From NCBI RefSeq assembly GCF_001429065.1, contig NZ_LMIB01000001.1, positions 815,933 to 879,932 of the forward strand: a DNA stretch of 64,000 bases, written 5' to 3'. Position numbers and translations under genes: made by a program. This document shows positions 42,397 to 51,188 of the stretch, piece after piece. The notes beneath the pieces are model-generated. The model had not been told where the DNA came from, made no database searches, and saw only the letters and a program-made list of their open reading frames with translations. Each line of letters opens with the position of its first letter. Position 1 is the first letter of the stretch. This stretch comes from Sphingomonas sp. Root710. GTDB lineage: Bacteria > Pseudomonadota > Alphaproteobacteria > Sphingomonadales > Sphingomonadaceae.

Positions 42397-43320
42397 ATGA
42401 CCCGTGACCGCGCGGCGCTCTACGCCTATCTTTCGCTCATCTTCGTGATGCTCTTCTGGGCCGGCAACGCGATTGTCGGCCGGTTGATGCGCGCCGATGT
42501 TCCGCCGTTCACCCTGGCGTTCCTGCGCTGGCTGATCGCCTTCGCGGTGGTTCTGCCGTTGAGCTGGCGGCATCTCCGGGCCGACCGCGCGGCGCTGATA
42601 CAGGGCTGGAAGCCGATATTGCTGCTGGGTGTGATCGGTGTCGGCAGCTTCAACGGCCTGATGTATCTCGGCCTCCACTTCACCAATGCGACCAATGCCA
42701 TGCTGTTTCAGGCCGCCGTGCCGGGCCTGGTGCTGCTCGCCGATCGCCTTGTTTTCGCGCAATCCGCACCCGCGGCCCGCGTCGCGGGCGTATTGCTGTC
42801 GGCCATTGGCGTCATCATCGTCGTGATCAGGGCCGACATCTCGGTGCTGGCGGGCCTGCATCTCGGCATCGGCGATCTTCTCGTGCTCATCGCGGTCGCG
42901 CTCTGGGCGCTCTATACTAGCCTGTTGCGTATCCGGCCGCAGGTGCATTCGCTGAGCTTCCTGGCAGCGACATTCCTGATCGGCATATTCTGCATGGCGC
43001 CGATGGCGGTTTGGGAGTGGGCGGCCGGCCATCGTCCGCATGGCGGGCCAGGCACGATCGCCGCCGTGCTCTATGTCGGAATCTTCCCGTCGGTGCTCAG
43101 CTATCTGATGTTCAACCGCGCCGTGGAGAAGATCGGAAGCGCGCGCACCGGTCAGACCACCTCCTTGTTGCCGCTGTTCGGTGCGCTGATCGCCGCCGCC
43201 GTGCTGGGCGAGAAACTCCATGGCTATCATCTGGCCGGGATGGTCCTCATCCTCGGCGGCATCGCTTTTGGTCTTGCCGCCGATTGGCGGCGAAAAGCGG
43301 GAGAGAGGGCGGCCGAATAG
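42397..43320 (+). CDS. EamA/DMT-family transporter
   Basis: A 307-residue inner-membrane protein with ten predicted helices in two EamA repeats (FWAGNAIVGRLMRADVPPFTLAFLRW and the second half from IGDLLVLIAVALWALYTSLL). The conserved SAxTGQTTSLLPLFGALIA-type segment near the end (SARTGQTTSLLPLFGALI) is typical. Likely exports metabolites or amino acids; substrate unknown. It starts 10 bp after mutL. The putative dif site begins 22 bp past its stop. Confidence 0.9.
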   Translation: MTRDRAALYAYLSLIFVMLFWAGNAIVGRLMRADVPPFTLAFLRWLIAFAVVLPLSWRHLRADRAALIQGWKPILLLGVIGVGSFNGLMYLGLHFTNATNAMLFQAAVPGLVLLADRLVFAQSAPAARVAGVLLSAIGVIIVVIRADISVLAGLHLGIGDLLVLIAVALWALYTSLLRIRPQVHSLSFLAATFLIGIFCMAPMAVWEWAAGHRPHGGPGTIAAVLYVGIFPSVLSYLMFNRAVEKIGSARTGQTTSLLPLFGALIAAAVLGEKLHGYHLAGMVLILGGIAFGLAADWRRKAGERAAE

Positions 43321-43342
43321 CCACGCCCCTCCAAATCTGCCT

Positions 43343-43370
43343 AAGTCCGATAATATATATTATGTTAAAT
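43343..43370. other. Putative dif site (XerC/XerD recombination site)
   Basis: A 28-bp sequence with three parts: left arm AAGTCCGATAA (43343-43353), centre TATATA (43354-43359), right arm TTATGTTAAAT (43360-43370). The right arm is identical to the XerD-binding arm of E. coli dif, and the left arm keeps the inner ATAA of the XerC arm. It sits in an AT-rich intergenic island in otherwise GC-rich DNA. Direction of FtsK-guiding octamers and of genes switches here, as expected at the terminus. XerCD and FtsK genes are not in the window. Confidence 0.85.
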
Positions 43371-43413
43371 GGCGATATGACTGGACCGGATTTCTTCACC
43401 CTCTCAACCACTT

Positions 43414-43424
43414 AGGTCCGATAA
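43414..43424. repeat. Second copy of the dif left (XerC-type) arm
   Basis: AGGTCCGATAA repeats the left arm of the putative dif site with one mismatch, in the same orientation and 71 bp away. No right arm follows. It could be an accessory site or a scar of an element once integrated at dif. Confidence 0.55.
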
Positions 43425-43425
43425 C

Positions 43426-43602
43426 TCAGCCGAGCGGCTTCATCAGGAATATGACCGCGGCCACCACCGCGACGATCAGCACCCATAGCAGCGCCATGCG
43501 CAGCAGCTTCGATCCGGGAAGCTGACGATCGACCAAGCGTGGAATGACGAGCATCAGCATACCCATGATCGCGATGACCGCGACGATCTTGTCCCCGGTC
43601 AA
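43426..43602 (-). CDS. Small membrane protein of unknown function (58 residues)
   Basis: A short gene starting with TTG at 43602, which overlaps the MBL hydrolase stop as TTGA; GGAGG lies about seven bases before it. The product has two hydrophobic stretches (IVAVIAIMGMLMLVI and WVLIVAVVAAVIFLM) joined by a polar, basic loop (PRLVDRQLPGSKLLR), giving a helical-hairpin membrane protein. No named family is recognised. The tight coupling, ribosome site and clear two-helix pattern argue that it is real. It ends just beside the second XerC-like arm. Confidence 0.7.
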   Translation of the reverse strand: MTGDKIVAVIAIMGMLMLVIPRLVDRQLPGSKLLRMALLWVLIVAVVAAVIFLMKPLG

Positions 43603-44363
43603 ATCACCACCTCCAGCCCATCATATCCGGGCTCGACCCCATCGGGCAGCCTGTCGCGCAAGCGCGCATAATCCATCGACTGGTCCATATGCGTCAGGAT
43701 CGCGCGCCCGGGCGCGCACCGCGCGATCGCCTCGAGCGTCAGATCGAGATGCGCATGCGTGGGATGCGGTTTCACGCGCAGCGCATCGACCACCCAGATG
43801 TCGACGCCTGTGAACAGATCCAGCATATCGTCCGTAAATGCATGGAAATCAGTGGAATATCCTATGGACCTGCCATCGGCATCAAAGCGGAATCCGGCGC
43901 TGTAGATGCTGCCATGGGGCTGCGCGACGGTGCGGACCCGCATACCGCCAATCTCCATGTCGGGCGACAGATGATGCTCGGCGACCGTCGGAGGATAGCC
44001 GTCGCGCCCAAAGAAGACATAGCCGAAGCGCGTCTTGAGCTGGGCCATCGCCTCGGCGAAGGCATAGCCGGGCACCGGCGTCCGGCGGGCATGAAAAATC
44101 TGCCGGACATCGTCGATGCCATGGCAGTGGTCGGCATGGTCATGCGTCCACAATATCGCGTCGATATCGATCAGATCGGCGTCGAGCAGCTGCTGCCGCA
44201 GGTCCGGCGAGGTGTCGACCAGCAGTCGCGTCGTCTCGTTCTCGACGACGATCGACGCGCGGCTGCGGCGATTGCGCGGCTCGGCGGGGTCGCAATCGCC
44301 CCAGTCATTGCCGATCCGCGGCACGCCCGACGAAGTGCCGCATCCCAGGATGCGAAGCTTCAT
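43599..44363 (-). CDS. MBL-fold metallo-hydrolase (PhnP-like)
   Basis: A 254-residue metallo-beta-lactamase-fold protein. Metal-site motifs: LGCGTSSGVPRIG, THDHADHCHGIDD, YSTDFHAF and TDH-type late histidine region (PTHAHLDLTLEA). It resembles PhnP-type cyclic phosphodiesterases and related hydrolases of alphaproteobacteria. It follows tatD with an ATGA overlap and is part of the metG-tatD operon. The substrate is not established. Confidence 0.88.
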   Translation of the reverse strand: MKLRILGCGTSSGVPRIGNDWGDCDPAEPRNRRSRASIVVENETTRLLVDTSPDLRQQLLDADLIDIDAILWTHDHADHCHGIDDVRQIFHARRTPVPGYAFAEAMAQLKTRFGYVFFGRDGYPPTVAEHHLSPDMEIGGMRVRTVAQPHGSIYSAGFRFDADGRSIGYSTDFHAFTDDMLDLFTGVDIWVVDALRVKPHPTHAHLDLTLEAIARCAPGRAILTHMDQSMDYARLRDRLPDGVEPGYDGLEVVI

Positions 44364-45136
44364 CGCCTGGCTTTCGTGAACAGATTGAAGAAGTTATCGC
44401 TCGTCCTTGCGGCGAGATCGCCGATCTCCCAGCCGAGTTCTTGTGCCAGGAAGCGGGCGGTATCGGTGACGAAGGCCGGCTCGCACGGCTTGCCGCGATG
44501 CGGGACCGGGGCAAGGAACGGACTGTCGGTTTCGATCAGCAGCCGGTCGCGCGGGATCGCATGCGCGGTCTCGCGCAAATCGCCGGCGTTCTTGAAGGTG
44601 ACGATCCCCGACAGCGAGATCGAGAAGCCGAGGTCGAGCATTGCCCGCGCCAGCCCGGCGCTGCCGGTGAAGCAGTGGATGACGGCGGTGAACGCCCCCT
44701 TCCCCATCTCCTCGTCCATGATCGCGATCGTATCGGCCTCGGCCTCGCGGGTATGGACGATCAGCGGCAGGCCGGTCTCCCGCGCGGCGGCGATATGGCG
44801 GCGGAAGCTGGCCCGCTGCCGGTCGCGATCAGACTTGTCATAATAGAAGTCGAGCCCGGTCTCGCCGACGCCGATGATCCGGGGATGCGCGGCCTTTTCG
44901 ACCAGCAGCGCGGTCTCGATATCCTCATGCGTGTCGGCGTCGTGGGGATGGATGCCGATGCTCGCCCAGACATCGGGCTCGCGCTCGGCGGTCGCCAGTA
45001 CCGCGTCCCATTCGGCGGCGCGGGTCGAGATGTTGAGCATCGTCGACACGCCCGCCGCCCGCGCGGCATCGAGCACTTCCTGCTGGCGCTCGGCCAGCCC
45101 GGCATAGTTCAGATGACAATGGCTATCGACGAACAT
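44360..45136 (-). CDS. tatD: TatD-family metal-dependent nuclease
   Basis: A 258-residue TIM-barrel hydrolase. Motifs: DSHCHLNYAG at the N-terminus, GETGLDFYYD, HTREAEADT, HCFTGSAGLARAMLDLG (part: IHCFTGSAG) and ETDSPFLAPVPHRGK (part: LIETDSPFLAP). Family members are 3'-5' DNA exonucleases or D-aminoacyl-tRNA deacylases-like enzymes in quality control. The start overlaps the metG stop (TGATG), a widely conserved pair. Confidence 0.93.
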   Translation of the reverse strand: MFVDSHCHLNYAGLAERQQEVLDAARAAGVSTMLNISTRAAEWDAVLATAEREPDVWASIGIHPHDADTHEDIETALLVEKAAHPRIIGVGETGLDFYYDKSDRDRQRASFRRHIAAARETGLPLIVHTREAEADTIAIMDEEMGKGAFTAVIHCFTGSAGLARAMLDLGFSISLSGIVTFKNAGDLRETAHAIPRDRLLIETDSPFLAPVPHRGKPCEPAFVTDTARFLAQELGWEIGDLAARTSDNFFNLFTKARR

Positions 45137-46695
45137 CAGGCCTCGGCGACGTCGAGTTCAAGCCGCGGGAAGAGCGGCACCGGTTGCCCGACCTTGTAGC
45201 CCGACGCTCGTAGCGCATCATACCAGCTCTGATCCTCGATCGCCGCGAAATCGCGGCTGTCCGCCGCAATGCCCATCTGGTCGAGCAGCTTGCCCGCACT
45301 ATCAGGGATGATCGGCAGGATCGCGATGGCGAGATCGCGGATCACGGTGAACAACGTACCGAGCACGGTCTTCATCCGCTCGGGATCGCTCTTGCGCAGC
45401 GCCCAGGGCGCCTGCGCATCGACATATTGGTTGCAGGCGAACACCGCCTTCATCCAGGCTTCGATGCCCACCGAAAAGGCCAGCTGCTCGAAAGCGCGCG
45501 GTGTCTCGTCGAGGCACGCGGCCGCGACCGCACGGACCAGCGCCGCATCATCCTCGTTGCGGTCGAGCGCGGGCAATTCGCCGTCGAGATTCTTGAAGAT
45601 CATCGACAGGGTGCGCTGCGCCAGATTGCCGAAGCTGTTCGCGAGTTCGGCGTTGCAGCGATTGACGATCGCCTCATGGCCATAGCTGCCATCCTGGCCG
45701 AAGCTCACCTCGCGCAACAGGAAATAGCGCAGCTGATCGACGCCATAGCGCTCGGCCATCGCCGCGGGATCGACGACATTGCCGACCGACTTCGACATCT
45801 TCTCGCCCTTGTTGAGCAGGAAGCCATGGCCGAAGACCTGCTTCGGCAGCGCGATCTTCGCCGACATCAGGAAGGCGGGCCAGTAGACGGTGTGGAAGCG
45901 GACGATGTCCTTGCCGATCAGGTGCAGGCTCGCGGGCCAATATTTGCCCAGCGCCGCCTTTTCGTCGGGATAGCCGATGCCCGTCAGATAATTGGTCAGC
46001 GCGTCGACCCAGACATACATGACATGGCCGGGGCTGCCGGGCACCGGCACGCCCCAGTCGAAGCTGGTCCGCGAGATCGACAGGTCGCTCAGCCCGCCCG
46101 AGACAAAGCTGACGATCTCGTTCTTCCGGCTTTCGGGCCGGATGAAGTCAGGCTGATCGCGGTATAGATCGAGCAACGGCTGCTGATATTTGGACAGGCG
46201 GAAGAACCAGCTTTCCTCCTTGGTCCATTCGACCGGGGTGCCCTGCGGCGAAAGCTTCGCGCCCCCTTCCCCGTTGATCAGTTCCTTCTCGTCGTAAAAG
46301 GCTTCGTCGCGGACCGAGTACCAGCCCTCATAGCGGTCGAGATAGAGATCGCCATTGGCCTCCATCGCCCGCCAGATCGCCTGGCTGGCGGCATAATGAT
46401 CGGCATCGCTGGTGCGGATGAAGCGATCGTAGGATATATTAAGGGTGTCGCACATTTCCTTGAAATAAGACGACATTTCATCCGCAAGAGCGCGCGGGGT
46501 GATGTCGCGGCTGCGGGCCGCCTGCGCCATTTTCAGGCCATGCTCGTCGGTGCCCGTCTGGAAACGCACGTCGCGGCCCATGGAGCGCTGGAAGCGCGCG
46601 ATCGCATCGGCGGCGATCGCTTCATAGGCGTGGCCGATATGCGGGCGTCCGTTGGGATAGCTGATCGCGGTGGTGATATAATAAGGTTCGGACAT
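45136..46695 (-). CDS. metG: Methionyl-tRNA synthetase
   Basis: A 519-residue class I synthetase. The HIGH motif appears in SYPNGRPHIGHAYEAI and KMSKS in GEKMSKSVGNVVDP. There is no C-terminal EMAP/Trbp111 dimerisation domain, as in other short alphaproteobacterial forms. I start at ATG 46695 (MSEPYYITTAISYPNG); an in-frame ATG four codons earlier is possible. It lies 78 bp after holB and is coupled to tatD. Confidence 0.97.
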   Translation of the reverse strand: MSEPYYITTAISYPNGRPHIGHAYEAIAADAIARFQRSMGRDVRFQTGTDEHGLKMAQAARSRDITPRALADEMSSYFKEMCDTLNISYDRFIRTSDADHYAASQAIWRAMEANGDLYLDRYEGWYSVRDEAFYDEKELINGEGGAKLSPQGTPVEWTKEESWFFRLSKYQQPLLDLYRDQPDFIRPESRKNEIVSFVSGGLSDLSISRTSFDWGVPVPGSPGHVMYVWVDALTNYLTGIGYPDEKAALGKYWPASLHLIGKDIVRFHTVYWPAFLMSAKIALPKQVFGHGFLLNKGEKMSKSVGNVVDPAAMAERYGVDQLRYFLLREVSFGQDGSYGHEAIVNRCNAELANSFGNLAQRTLSMIFKNLDGELPALDRNEDDAALVRAVAAACLDETPRAFEQLAFSVGIEAWMKAVFACNQYVDAQAPWALRKSDPERMKTVLGTLFTVIRDLAIAILPIIPDSAGKLLDQMGIAADSRDFAAIEDQSWYDALRASGYKVGQPVPLFPRLELDVAEA

Positions 46696-46773
46696 GGCGC
46701 TAGGCATTAGGGACCGTCGGCGCGGACCGCAACGCCCCGATTGCCCGGTACAGCGCCTTTCCCCCGACGACGG

Positions 46774-47751
46774 TCAGCGGGCGGAGGCCGGCGCCAGTTT
46801 CGCCAGCATGCTCGCCAGTTCGAAAACCGTGGTCGGTTGGTCGAGCGACAGATGCACCGCGCTCTCGCTGACCCGTCGCGCTTCTTCCCAGAGCGCCACC
46901 GCATTGGCCAGCGCCGGGCCCTCCCGGCGTCGGGCCTCGGCGGCGATGCGGGCGGGCACGCGCTCGAGATAGGCTTCGTAGCGCGCCTGCGACGCCTTGG
47001 TGCTGAGCTGCTTGGCCAGTGCCGCGCGTACCGCATTGGTCGGGTCGCCGCTGCTCACCAGCCGGTCGATCGCCTGATCGAGCGCGGCGATGTCGAGCCC
47101 GGCGAAGCCAAGCGCCCTGCCCGGCGATCCCCGGCCGACGCCGACCAGCGCCTCGATCTCGTCGCGCGGTTCCTCGGGCAGCAGCCGTTGCAGCGCGGTC
47201 AGCATCTGCCCGTCGTCGAGCCCGGCGAAGCGCAGCAGGCGGCAACGCGACCGGATCGTCGGCAGCAGCCGGCCCGGCGCATGGCTGATCAGGAAGAAGA
47301 TCGTGCCGGCGGGCGGCTCCTCCAAATTCTTGAGCAGCGCATTGGCCGCGGGCCGTTCGAGATCGTCGATCGCGTCGATGATCACCACCCGGCGCGGCGA
47401 CAGGCTGGGTGTCGTCGCGAACAGTCCTTGCAGCGACCGCACCTGATCGATGCTGATCGAGCGCGCCAGATCCTCCGACTTGTCCTTGGCGAGCCGAGCG
47501 AGGATGCGCAGGTCGGGATGGCTGCCCGCGCGGATATAGTTGACGATCGGATGGTCTTCGGGCGTTTCCAGGCCGGGCAGATGCACGCGCGGCCCCGCCG
47601 CATCGGCGAGCAGGCGTGTCGCGGCGGCCAGTGCGAAACTCGCCTTGCCGACACCCTCGGCCCCCGTCAGCAGCCAGGCATGATGCAGCCGCCCGCTGTC
47701 CGCCGCCTCGCGGAAGGCGGCGATCTGCGCATCATGACCGATCAACGTCAC
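46774..47751 (-). CDS. holB: DNA polymerase III subunit delta'
   Basis: A 325-residue AAA+ clamp-loader subunit. It has a Walker A-like GAEGVGKASFA, VVIIDAIDDL, NALLKNLEEPP and the sensor-1 SRC motif PTIRSRCRLLRF. The delta' subunit helps load the beta clamp. In many alphaproteobacteria tmk stands just upstream between the D,D-carboxypeptidase gene and holB; here only 10 bp separate them and tmk is missing. Confidence 0.93.
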   Translation of the reverse strand: MTLIGHDAQIAAFREAADSGRLHHAWLLTGAEGVGKASFALAAATRLLADAAGPRVHLPGLETPEDHPIVNYIRAGSHPDLRILARLAKDKSEDLARSISIDQVRSLQGLFATTPSLSPRRVVIIDAIDDLERPAANALLKNLEEPPAGTIFFLISHAPGRLLPTIRSRCRLLRFAGLDDGQMLTALQRLLPEEPRDEIEALVGVGRGSPGRALGFAGLDIAALDQAIDRLVSSGDPTNAVRAALAKQLSTKASQARYEAYLERVPARIAAEARRREGPALANAVALWEEARRVSESAVHLSLDQPTTVFELASMLAKLAPASAR

Positions 47752-47761
47752 GCCAAAAGCC

Positions 47762-48940
47762 TCAGGCTAGGCCGAACAGCCAGCGCAGCCCCGCCATCAT
47801 CCGGCCGAAGAAACCGGCCTCGCCGACGTCGCTGTCGGCGACCAGCGGCAGCTTCTGCGGTACCATGTCGGGCCCGCTGACGACGAGGTCGGCGATATGG
47901 TCGCCCTTCTTGAACGGCGCCTTGATCGGCCCCTGATAGACGACCTTGGTCTGCAGGTCGGAGCCGAGCCCCGCCGGGATGGTGACACTCAGATCCTTTG
48001 GCGCGACCAGGCCGACCTCGCGCTTGTCGCCCAGCTGGACCTCGGCGGTCTGCACCTTGCGGCCCTTGGCGACGAGCGGCTTGGCCTGCCATGCGCGGAA
48101 GCCCCAGTTCATGAAGCTGACCGACTGGTCGATGCGTTGGTTGAACGAGGTCAGACCCGACAGCACCATGACCAGACGGCGGCCATTCTGCTCGGCCGAG
48201 CCGGTGAAGCCATAGCCCGCCTCTTCGGTATGGCCCGTCTTCAGCCCGTCCGCGCCCGCGACGCGGCCGAGCAGCGGATCGCGATTGGCCTGGGTGATCG
48301 CCGTCCCGCTGCCCATCGTCTTGCCCCAGGTGAAATTGGGGCGGCTGTAGAAGGTCTTGTAGAGCTTGGGATGCTCCTCGATCGTCTTCTCGGCGAGCGT
48401 CGCCAGGTCGCGCGCGCTGACATAGGTGACGCCGCCGTCGGGCCAGCCGTTGGAAGTGCCGAAATGGCTGTTGGTCAGCCCCATTTCCTTGGCGCGGCGG
48501 TTCATCAGCGCGACGAAGGCCTGTTCGGTGCCCGAGATATGCTCGGCCAGCACGACGCAGGCGTCATTGCCCGACAGGGTTACGATGCCGAACAGCAGGT
48601 TGGCGACGCTGACCTGCTCGCCCGGCGACAGGAACATCGTCGATCCGGCGGCGGGGCCATGCCACTGCTTCCAGGTTTCGGGCCGCACCGTCGCCATCGC
48701 GTCGAGCTTGAGTTCGCCCTTTTTGATCAGGTCGAAGGCGACATAGACAGTCATCATCTTCGCCATCGATGCGGGGGGCATGCGCTGGTCCGGATTCTTT
48801 GCGAAGAGTACCGCGCCCGAGGACAGGTCCTTGATGAAAGCCACCGGCGCGGGCGTGTCGAACACCGGCGCGGCGGCCTGGGCAGGCAGGCCCGCAAGGA
48901 GAAAAATGGCGGGAAGCAGGGCGATCTTGCGGCGCGTCAT
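47762..48940 (-). CDS. D-alanyl-D-alanine carboxypeptidase (PBP5/6-like)
   Basis: A 392-residue periplasmic low-molecular-weight PBP that trims the terminal D-Ala of muropeptides. A signal peptide ends near residue 23 (PAQAAA). Active-site motifs: PASMAKMMT (SxxK), SGNDACV (SxN) and GLKTGHTEEAGY (KTG). After the catalytic domain comes the PBP5-type beta domain and a C-terminal amphipathic anchor (FFGRMMAGLRWLFGLA). ATGA joins it to rlpA. Confidence 0.95.
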   Translation of the reverse strand: MTRRKIALLPAIFLLAGLPAQAAAPVFDTPAPVAFIKDLSSGAVLFAKNPDQRMPPASMAKMMTVYVAFDLIKKGELKLDAMATVRPETWKQWHGPAAGSTMFLSPGEQVSVANLLFGIVTLSGNDACVVLAEHISGTEQAFVALMNRRAKEMGLTNSHFGTSNGWPDGGVTYVSARDLATLAEKTIEEHPKLYKTFYSRPNFTWGKTMGSGTAITQANRDPLLGRVAGADGLKTGHTEEAGYGFTGSAEQNGRRLVMVLSGLTSFNQRIDQSVSFMNWGFRAWQAKPLVAKGRKVQTAEVQLGDKREVGLVAPKDLSVTIPAGLGSDLQTKVVYQGPIKAPFKKGDHIADLVVSGPDMVPQKLPLVADSDVGEAGFFGRMMAGLRWLFGLA

Positions 48941-49854
48941 CGTGATGTCGTTCCCTCTGGAATCTTGCTGTTGCTGGCGATCAGGACCAGCCTGGCATCC
49001 TGATAGCCGTCCGACCGGACCTGCGCCAGCGCGGCGGTCGCCTCCGCCTCGCTTTTATAGGGCCCCATCCGCACCCGCCACAGCGCGCCGGCCTGCTCGA
49101 CCCGCCCGGCGACGAATTCGGCGATCTCCTCGGCCTTGTCGCGGTTGCTGAGCGCGGCCACCTGGATGAACCAGCCGCCGACCGGCACCGCCGAAACCGG
49201 TACCGCGGCGGCGACCAGCGGCGGCGCGACGGGATCGGGCGGCCGGACCGCGAACCTTTGTTTCAGCGCGGCGAGCTCGGCGGTCGTCGCATAAGGGCGC
49301 TCGGATGCCGTCCGGCCCGATCGCAGCGCCAGCCGGTCGGCGTCGGACGGATAGACCCGGCGCACGCGGACACGCGACACGCCGCTCCGCTCGATCCCCA
49401 GCAATTGGGCCGACCGGCGCGACAGATCGATGATCCGGTTGGTGACGAAGGGGCCGCGATCGTTGATGCGGACCAGGATGGTGCGCCCGGTGTCGATCGC
49501 GGTCACCTCGACATAACTCGGCAGGGGCAGCGTCTTGTGGGCCGCGCCGACCCTGTCCATGTCGAACCGCTCGCCATTGGCGGTCTGCCCGCCATGGAAT
49601 TGCGCACCATACCAGGAGGCGAGGCCGACCTCGTCATAGCCGCCGTCGTCGGCCGGATAATACCAGATGCCGGCGACCTGATAGGGTTTGCCGATCTTCA
49701 CCGGCGAATCGGCGACCGGGCTTTGCGGGCGCGGCGGCGGCACAGGGCGGCCTGGCTTGGGGCGGCCCGACGAGGGCGCTTCGGGGCGCGGGATGCCGCA
49801 GCCCGCCAGCAGCAGGACCAGCGCGAGCGCCGCGGCCCTACTGGACGATCGCAT
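48937..49854 (-). CDS. rlpA: Septal-ring lytic transglycosylase-like lipoprotein RlpA
   Basis: A 305-residue lipoprotein: lipobox LVLLLAGC, a proline-rich linker, the double-psi beta-barrel domain (GLASWYGAQFHGGQTANGE and VRINDRGPFV) and a C-terminal SPOR domain (GGWFIQVAALSNRDKAEEIA), which binds denuded glycan strands at the division site. Start ATG 49854 gives the lipoprotein signal; it lies inside the end of mltB by 17 bases. Part of a wall-remodelling cluster with mltB and the carboxypeptidase. Confidence 0.93.
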   Translation of the reverse strand: MRSSSRAAALALVLLLAGCGIPRPEAPSSGRPKPGRPVPPPRPQSPVADSPVKIGKPYQVAGIWYYPADDGGYDEVGLASWYGAQFHGGQTANGERFDMDRVGAAHKTLPLPSYVEVTAIDTGRTILVRINDRGPFVTNRIIDLSRRSAQLLGIERSGVSRVRVRRVYPSDADRLALRSGRTASERPYATTAELAALKQRFAVRPPDPVAPPLVAAAVPVSAVPVGGWFIQVAALSNRDKAEEIAEFVAGRVEQAGALWRVRMGPYKSEAEATAALAQVRSDGYQDARLVLIASNSKIPEGTTSR

Positions 49855-50953
49855 CGCCGAGCAGGCCCACCGAGAGCGCGTAGAAGTTCGAGCAATTATA
49901 GTCGAGAATCGCACGATAATTGCTGGTGAGCAGATAGCCGGTCCGGCCATTGCCGTCGGGTTCGATCAGCGTGGCCAGCTCGTCTTCGGCGGGGACGACG
50001 CCGCTCAGCATCATCACCCCCTTGTCGCGCCATTCGGAGATGGTGAGCCAGCGGCTCTGCCGTGCGAAGACACGGGGGCAGCGCGGAGACGCCAATGGCG
50101 ACCGAACCGCCGCGCGATCCATCCCTTCGGGTACGCGCACTGCCACGCCCCACGGCACCCCCGGCTTCCATCCCGCATCGCGCAGATAATTGCCGATCGA
50201 CGCGAGCGCATCGGGTTCGCTGCGCCAGATGTCGATCTTGCCGTCCGCATCCCCGTCGGTGCCGAGGCGCAGATAGACGCTCGGCAGGAATTGCGGATAG
50301 CCGGTCGCCCCGGCCCAGCTGCCCTTCAGCTGGTCGCGCGGCACGCCGCGCTGGAGCAGCAGCAGCGCGTTGAGGAATTCCCCGGCGAACAGCTCGCGCC
50401 GCCGCCCCTCATAAGCGAGCGTGCCCAGCGAGTTCAGAAGATCGAAATTGCCGGTAAAGGTGCCGTAGCCGGTTTCATGGCCGTAGATCGCCAGCATGAT
50501 CTGTTCGGGCACGCCGGTCTTCTGCTCGATACCGACCAGCAGCGGGCGCAGCTTGCCATAGCGCGACTGGCCCATGCCGATGCGGACGCGGTCGACATGG
50601 CTCGCCAGATAGGGCGCGAAATCGGGCGGGCTCGCGACGCTCGCCGGGGTCGCGCCGGGCTGCGCCCGATCGAGCCGGATGACGCGGGCGTTGAAATTGA
50701 GCGTCGGCAGCGTCGCGTCGAACAGCGTGGGCGTGACCCCCATGGCGATGGCGCGATCGCGCAAGGTGGCGATATAGGCGCGCAGATTGGCGGTCTCGGT
50801 CGGAATGGCGGGCGCGGGGGTGTCGGGGATCTGTGCGGCGTCGTCGGGCGACTGCCCCTCCCCCGCTATCGTCTGGGCGGCGGCGGAAAAACCCTGTCCG
50901 ATCGCCAGCGCCAATCCCAAAGCCATCGCCGTCGCACGCAAGACGCTACGCAT
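49838..50953 (-). CDS. mltB: Lytic murein transglycosylase B family (GH103)
   Basis: A 371-residue exported enzyme. A signal peptide (ATAMALGLALAIGQGFSAAAQ, cleaved near residue 22) precedes an acidic low-complexity stretch and the GH103 domain; the catalytic glutamate is in IYGHETGYGTFTG, and the domain continues with SWAGATGYPQFLPSVYL. Unlike E. coli MltB there is no lipobox, so it is probably soluble in the periplasm. Start ATG 50953 is used; a longer open frame upstream would overlap the promoter region of the tRNA-Ser gene. Confidence 0.92.
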   Translation of the reverse strand: MRSVLRATAMALGLALAIGQGFSAAAQTIAGEGQSPDDAAQIPDTPAPAIPTETANLRAYIATLRDRAIAMGVTPTLFDATLPTLNFNARVIRLDRAQPGATPASVASPPDFAPYLASHVDRVRIGMGQSRYGKLRPLLVGIEQKTGVPEQIMLAIYGHETGYGTFTGNFDLLNSLGTLAYEGRRRELFAGEFLNALLLLQRGVPRDQLKGSWAGATGYPQFLPSVYLRLGTDGDADGKIDIWRSEPDALASIGNYLRDAGWKPGVPWGVAVRVPEGMDRAAVRSPLASPRCPRVFARQSRWLTISEWRDKGVMMLSGVVPAEDELATLIEPDGNGRTGYLLTSNYRAILDYNCSNFYALSVGLLGDAIVQ

Positions 50954-51080
50954 TCTGTCCCCTTCGTTTCGGGAACTGCCTTGCCACAGCTTGGCGATGT
51001 GGTGAAATGCTTTGATCTCGCGGCTTGCACGGAAGGGCGCAGCGGCGATATGGGCAGCGTTCCGCTCGGACATCCCTGCG

Positions 51081-51170
<90 letters not shown>

Positions 51171-51188
51171 CATCTTCAAGGATTTGGC

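Noticed and set aside
43371-43425. A prophage or genomic island at dif
   Set aside because: Only one extra half-site is present; no integrase, phage or transposase gene lies near it.
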